Source: RGIG5579 sp045590715
GTDB lineage: Bacteria > Bacillota > Clostridia > Oscillospirales > SIG627
DNA length: 8,285 nt
Direction of reading: 5' to 3'
NCBI GenBank assembly: GCA_045590715.1
Contig: JAZNRO010000025.1
Span: forward strand, 1-8,285
Shown piece by piece: positions 5,354-8,285 of the stretch (position 1 is the stretch's first letter; every line of letters begins with the position of its first letter). The notes under the pieces are model-generated. The model was not told the DNA's origin and made no database searches. It saw only the letters and a program-made list of their open reading frames with translations. The position numbers and the translations under genes are program-made.

Positions 5354-5842
5354 ATGGCGACCCGCACTTCCAAGGAAAATTATTATCTGGATATTGCCCA
5401 GACCGTAGCAGAAAGAGGCACGTGTCTTAGAAAAAAATACGGCGCGATCATTGTGAAAAACGACGTGATCGTTTCCACCGGCTACGTAGGAGCACCCCGG
5501 GGCAGACAGAACTGCTGTGACTTAAATTTCTGCCTGCGAGAAAAAATGCAGATCCCCAGAGGAGAGCGGTACGAGCTTTGCCGCAGCGTTCACGCAGAGC
5601 AAAACGCCATTATTAACGCTTCCCGGGAGCAGATGATCGGAAGCACCATGTACCTTTGCGGTCTGGACGTAAAGACCGGAGAATACGTGGAGGGTTCCTC
5701 TTGCTGTCAGATGTGCAAGAGAATGGTCATCAACGCCGGCATTGAAAAAGTTATCATTCGCGATACCAAAGAAGATTACCGGGTGATCGAAGTTTCTTCC
5801 TGGGTGGAAGACGACGACAGCCTGGGAAAAGTAGGTTATTAA
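5354..5842 (+). CDS. comEB: dCMP deaminase (deoxycytidylate deaminase, ComEB-like)
   Basis: This 162-residue zinc enzyme of the cytidine-deaminase fold converts dCMP to dUMP, feeding thymidylate synthesis. Zinc and catalytic residues are H80-A-E82 and C118-x-x-C121; GYVGAPRGRQNCCD (43-56) and RYELCRSVHAEQNAI (72-86) are typical of clostridial dCMP deaminases. The usual Pro before the CxxC motif is Cys (C117). Extra cysteines (C24, C54, C55, C60, C76) may hold a second structural zinc, as in other dCMP deaminases. A TTG at 5333 in the same frame would add seven residues; ATG 5354 is preferred because GAGG (5341-5344) lies nine bases upstream and the protein then starts where the family does. 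It is first in a two-gene unit with glnN. The name comEB follows the B. subtilis homologue; no competence role is implied. Confidence 0.9.
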   Translation: MATRTSKENYYLDIAQTVAERGTCLRKKYGAIIVKNDVIVSTGYVGAPRGRQNCCDLNFCLREKMQIPRGERYELCRSVHAEQNAIINASREQMIGSTMYLCGLDVKTGEYVEGSSCCQMCKRMVINAGIEKVIIRDTKEDYRVIEVSSWVEDDDSLGKVGY

Positions 5843-5870
5843 ACAGAAAGCAAAAGAAAAGGAGATCTTT

Positions 5871-7955
5871 ATGATCAACGTTCCCGAAATTTTCGGCTCC
5901 CTGGTCTTTAACGACCCCGTAATGAAAGAATATCTCCCGGAGGAGATTTACATTTCTCTGAAAAATACTGCAAACAAGGGTGAAAAACTGGATCCCAAAA
6001 TTGCAGACGAAGTGGCAAAAGGAATGAGAGATTGGGCCCTTTCCAAAGGCGCCACCCACTTTACCCACTGGTTCCAGCCTATGACCGGTACCACCGCGGA
6101 AAAGCACGATTCCTTCCTTCGTCCCATTGACGACAGCCACGTGATGATGGAGTTTTCCGGCAAAAATCTCATTGCCGGCGAGGCAGACGCTTCCTCCTTC
6201 CCCTCCGGCGGTCTTCGTGCTACCTTTGAAGCACGCGGATACTCTGCCTGGGACCCCACCTCTTACGCTTTTATTAAGGATAATACCCTTTGTATCCCTA
6301 CCGCTTTCTGTTCTTTCAGAGGAGAAAGTCTGGATAAGAAGACTCCTCTGCTTCGTTCCCAGGAAGCCATTGACAAACAGGCCCGCCGCCTTTTGGCCCT
6401 TTTCGGCATCCACACGGACAGAGTGGTGGCAAACGTAGGCGCAGAGCAGGAGTATTTTCTCATTGACGATGAAATGTGGTGCCGCAGACCGGACCTTGTT
6501 TACTGCGGAAGAACCCTATTTGGCGCCCGTCCCCCCAAGGGCCAGGAGCTGGACGATCATTACTACGGCCAGATCAAGCCCCGGGTACACGCCTTTATGC
6601 AGGAATTGGACAGAGAACTTTGGAAACTTGGTATTTTAGCCAATACCGAGCACAACGAAGTAGCACCCAGCCAGCATGAACTTGCCCCCATTTTCGCTAC
6701 GGTAAACATTGCTACCGACCACAACCAGCTGACCATGGAAATGATGAAGAAGATCGCCGCCCGTCACGGACTGGCCTGCCTTCTCCACGAGAAGCCCTTT
6801 GAATGGATCTCCGGCAGCGGAAAGCATAACAACTGGTCCCTTTCCACCGCGGAAGGCCAGAACCTGTTAAAGCCCGGCAAGACCCCTTCCCAGAACGCAC
6901 TGTTCCTTTTGGTACTGACTGCTATTATCAAGGCCATTGACGAAAACCAGGATCTGATGCGCATTTCCGTATCCGGACTTTCTAACGACCACAGACTGGG
7001 CGGCAGTGAAGCGCCCCCCGCCGTTTTATCGATCTTTTTGGGTGACGAACTGGAAAGCATTCTGGAAGATATTATGGCCGGCGAAAAACCGGAAGACAGA
7101 CCCAGAACGAAGCTGAATATCGGCGCATCCGTTCTGCCGGAACTGCCCGGTGATACCACCGACCGGAACCGTACCTCTCCCCTTGCCTTTACCGGCAATA
7201 AATTTGAGTTCCGTATGCCCGGCTCTTCCTGTTCCATCGCCTGTCCCAATATGATCATGAATACCATCGTGGCAGAGGCTATGTGCAGTTTCAGTGATAT
7301 TTTGGAAAAGAGCGAGGATTTCCACACTGATCTCAATAAACTGATCCACGATACTCTAATCAAACATAGAAGGATCATCTACGGCGGTAACAACTATTCC
7401 GACGAATGGCAGAAGGAAGCCAAAAAGCGGGGTCTTTCCAATTTTGCGGATACCACCGAGGCTCTTCCTCACTATACAGACGAAAAGAACGTGAAAATGT
7501 TTGAAAAGCACGGTGTTCTTTCCGGTACGGAGATCGCCTCCCGCCAGGAAGTGCTTTTGGAAAACTACGTAAAGAGCCTGCGGGTAGAGGCCCTGACCTT
7601 TATTGACCTGGCAAAGCGGGATATTCTTCCCTCCGTTCTCCGGTATGAGAACCTTCTGGTAAAAGAGATCGAAGGCAAAAAGAAGATTCTTGCCTTCTCT
7701 TCCGTAGAAAATAAGCTTTTAAAAGAACTGATTCCCCTCTCCAGCACCCTTTACGAGCAGATCGGAGCACTGGAAAAGGTGGTAGCGGAAGCCCAGAAGA
7801 TCACAAACACCGTAGAAGCGGCAAAATTCGGCAGAAAAGAAATTTACGACAGAATGGAGAAAATGCGCCAGATCGTAGATACCCTGGAAACGCTCATTCC
7901 CAGAGATCTTTGGCCCTTCCCCACCTATGCGGAAATTCTTTACAGCGTAAAATAA
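5871..7955 (+). CDS. glnN: Glutamine synthetase type III
   Basis: This ATP-dependent enzyme makes glutamine from glutamate and ammonium in the cytoplasm. The 694-residue length fits the long GSIII class (about 700) and not GSI or GSII (about 350-470). GSIII signatures are present in order: HWFQPMTGTTAEKHDSF (66-82), PSGGLRATFEARGYSAWD (111-128), GAEQEYFLID (190-199, metal-binding Glu), NTEHNEVAPSQHELAP (258-273), HEKPF and SGSGKHNNWS (306-323), GGSEAPPAVLSIFLG (377-391), and DRNRTSPLAFTGNKFEFRMP (431-450). The C-terminal region (about 560-694) is helical. AAGGAG (5859-5864) is six bases before the ATG. It is 28 bp downstream of the dCMP deaminase with no terminator between, so the two are probably cotranscribed. 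No frameshift or missing catalytic motif is seen. Confidence 0.97.
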   Translation: MINVPEIFGSLVFNDPVMKEYLPEEIYISLKNTANKGEKLDPKIADEVAKGMRDWALSKGATHFTHWFQPMTGTTAEKHDSFLRPIDDSHVMMEFSGKNLIAGEADASSFPSGGLRATFEARGYSAWDPTSYAFIKDNTLCIPTAFCSFRGESLDKKTPLLRSQEAIDKQARRLLALFGIHTDRVVANVGAEQEYFLIDDEMWCRRPDLVYCGRTLFGARPPKGQELDDHYYGQIKPRVHAFMQELDRELWKLGILANTEHNEVAPSQHELAPIFATVNIATDHNQLTMEMMKKIAARHGLACLLHEKPFEWISGSGKHNNWSLSTAEGQNLLKPGKTPSQNALFLLVLTAIIKAIDENQDLMRISVSGLSNDHRLGGSEAPPAVLSIFLGDELESILEDIMAGEKPEDRPRTKLNIGASVLPELPGDTTDRNRTSPLAFTGNKFEFRMPGSSCSIACPNMIMNTIVAEAMCSFSDILEKSEDFHTDLNKLIHDTLIKHRRIIYGGNNYSDEWQKEAKKRGLSNFADTTEALPHYTDEKNVKMFEKHGVLSGTEIASRQEVLLENYVKSLRVEALTFIDLAKRDILPSVLRYENLLVKEIEGKKKILAFSSVENKLLKELIPLSSTLYEQIGALEKVVAEAQKITNTVEAAKFGRKEIYDRMEKMRQIVDTLETLIPRDLWPFPTYAEILYSVK

Positions 7956-7962
7956 AAAGAAC

Positions 7963-7995
7963 AACACCCAAGGAAAAAACCTTGGGTGTTTTTTT
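7963..7995 (+). terminator. Strong intrinsic terminator after glnN
   Basis: AACACCCAAGG (7963-7973) pairs perfectly with CCTTGGGTGTT (7980-7990) around a six-A loop, with further T residues to 7995. It starts seven bases after the glnN stop codon. Confidence 0.95.
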
Positions 7996-8054
7996 ATGTT
8001 TTTTTATGGGGGCTTTTTAGTGAAAAGATAAAAGAGAAGAGCGAAAAGAAAATG

Positions 8055-8084
8055 AAGGCTTTTGCATTTTTGCAAAAGCCTTTT
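8055..8084. terminator. Second hairpin terminator, possibly bidirectional
   Basis: AAGGCTTTTGCA (8055-8066) pairs perfectly with TGCAAAAGCCTT (8071-8082) around a TTTT loop. The plus strand continues with TT and the minus strand is A/T rich on its exit side, so it could act in both directions. It may back up the glnN terminator or serve a minus-strand gene beyond the window's right edge. Its GCAAAAGCCTTTT arm resembles the terminator at 36-67. Confidence 0.65.
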
Positions 8085-8120
8085 ATCGTTCTTTCTATTT
8101 TATCAGTAAAGTTTATCTTG

Positions 8121-8167
8121 GGCTCCCTCCGGGAGAGAGCTGTCACTGAAGGTGACTGAGGGAGAGT
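8121..8167. repeat. REP-like intergenic repeat 1
   Basis: Outer arms CTCCCTC (8123-8129) and GAGGGAG (8158-8164) enclose a CTCCGGGAG-type hairpin and a TCAC-TGAAG-GTGA hairpin (8143-8155). The whole can fold into a cross-like structure. The wording GGCTCCCTCCGGGAG is, from general knowledge, typical of high-copy intergenic repeats in clostridial genomes. Bases 8168-8203 behind it are bounded by GCGAAA and TTTCGC inverted ends. No protein is credible here. Confidence 0.7.
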
Positions 8168-8204
8168 GCGAAACCCCCAATTATATAAAAAGAGAATTTT
8201 CGCA

Positions 8205-8249
8205 GGCTCCTTCCACCGCAAGCGGTCCCCCTTCCTCTCGGAGGAAGGC
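8205..8249. repeat. REP-like intergenic repeat 2
   Basis: This contains ACCGC-AA-GCGGT (8215-8226) followed by CCTTCCTC (8230-8237), a TCG loop, then GAGGAAGG (8241-8248). It opens with GGCTCCTTCC, a variant of the GGCTCCCTCC opening of repeat 1, so the two look like related modules in tandem. The element may continue beyond 8249 and the window cuts its flank. Together with the hairpin at 8055-8084 it accounts for the gene-free right end. Confidence 0.65.
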
Positions 8250-8285
8250 TTTCCGGCGGGGCGTCGAGGCCTTTGGCTCCTACGG

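Noticed and set aside
6764..7378. 204-residue minus-strand reading frame inside glnN
   Set aside because: It is an antisense shadow of a fully conserved glutamine synthetase region.
7994..8221. 75-residue minus-strand reading frame at the right end
   Set aside because: It crosses the second terminator hairpin and the REP-like repeats and shows no family resemblance or ribosome binding site.

Overview
The window looks like a chromosomal segment of an anaerobic member of the Bacillota, class Clostridia, probably a gut lineage near the Oscillospirales. The evidence is strong AGGAGG-type ribosome binding sites, a preQ1-I riboswitch in front of queT, a type III glutamine synthetase, and intergenic regions packed with hairpin repeats of the kind common in those genomes. 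The taxonomic placement is inference. I see no phage, transposase, CRISPR or defence genes; most of the window is housekeeping.

Layout. Bases 1-32 probably hold the last codons of a plus-strand gene, followed by an intrinsic terminator. Bases 68-634 carry no credible gene but are rich in repeats: a long inverted repeat with self-complementary arms (154-222), two tandem copies of a 178-bp element (236-591) and a perfect hairpin that touches the ddl stop codon (605-634). A minus-strand operon then runs from 2678 down to 635: queT (queuosine-precursor ECF transporter subunit), a small zinc-phospholipase-C-like protein, and ddl (D-Ala-D-Ala ligase). Gene spacing is 7 and 12 bp. A consensus promoter and a compact preQ1-I riboswitch whose tail contains the queT Shine-Dalgarno precede it. 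Upstream on the same strand is a comM/YifB AAA+ ATPase gene (2791-4317) with its own promoter.

Divergently from comM, a 257-residue single-pass membrane protein of unknown function (4470-5243) is followed by a strong terminator. Next comes a plus-strand pair with a TATAAT promoter: a dCMP deaminase (5354-5842) and, 28 bp later, type III glutamine synthetase glnN (5871-7955), closed by a strong terminator. The remaining 330 bp to the window end hold a second hairpin and two REP-like repeats, with no gene.

Functionally, the minus-strand operon links import of a queuosine precursor to cell-wall precursor synthesis under one apparent preQ1-responsive leader. Direct riboswitch control should apply to queT; any effect on the two downstream genes would have to come through RNA stability or translational coupling. 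The plus-strand pair joins pyrimidine deoxynucleotide metabolism (dUMP supply) with ammonium assimilation. I did not find a clear undescribed multi-gene system; the most open items are the folded 178-bp repeat, the unknown membrane protein, and the operon composition behind the riboswitch.
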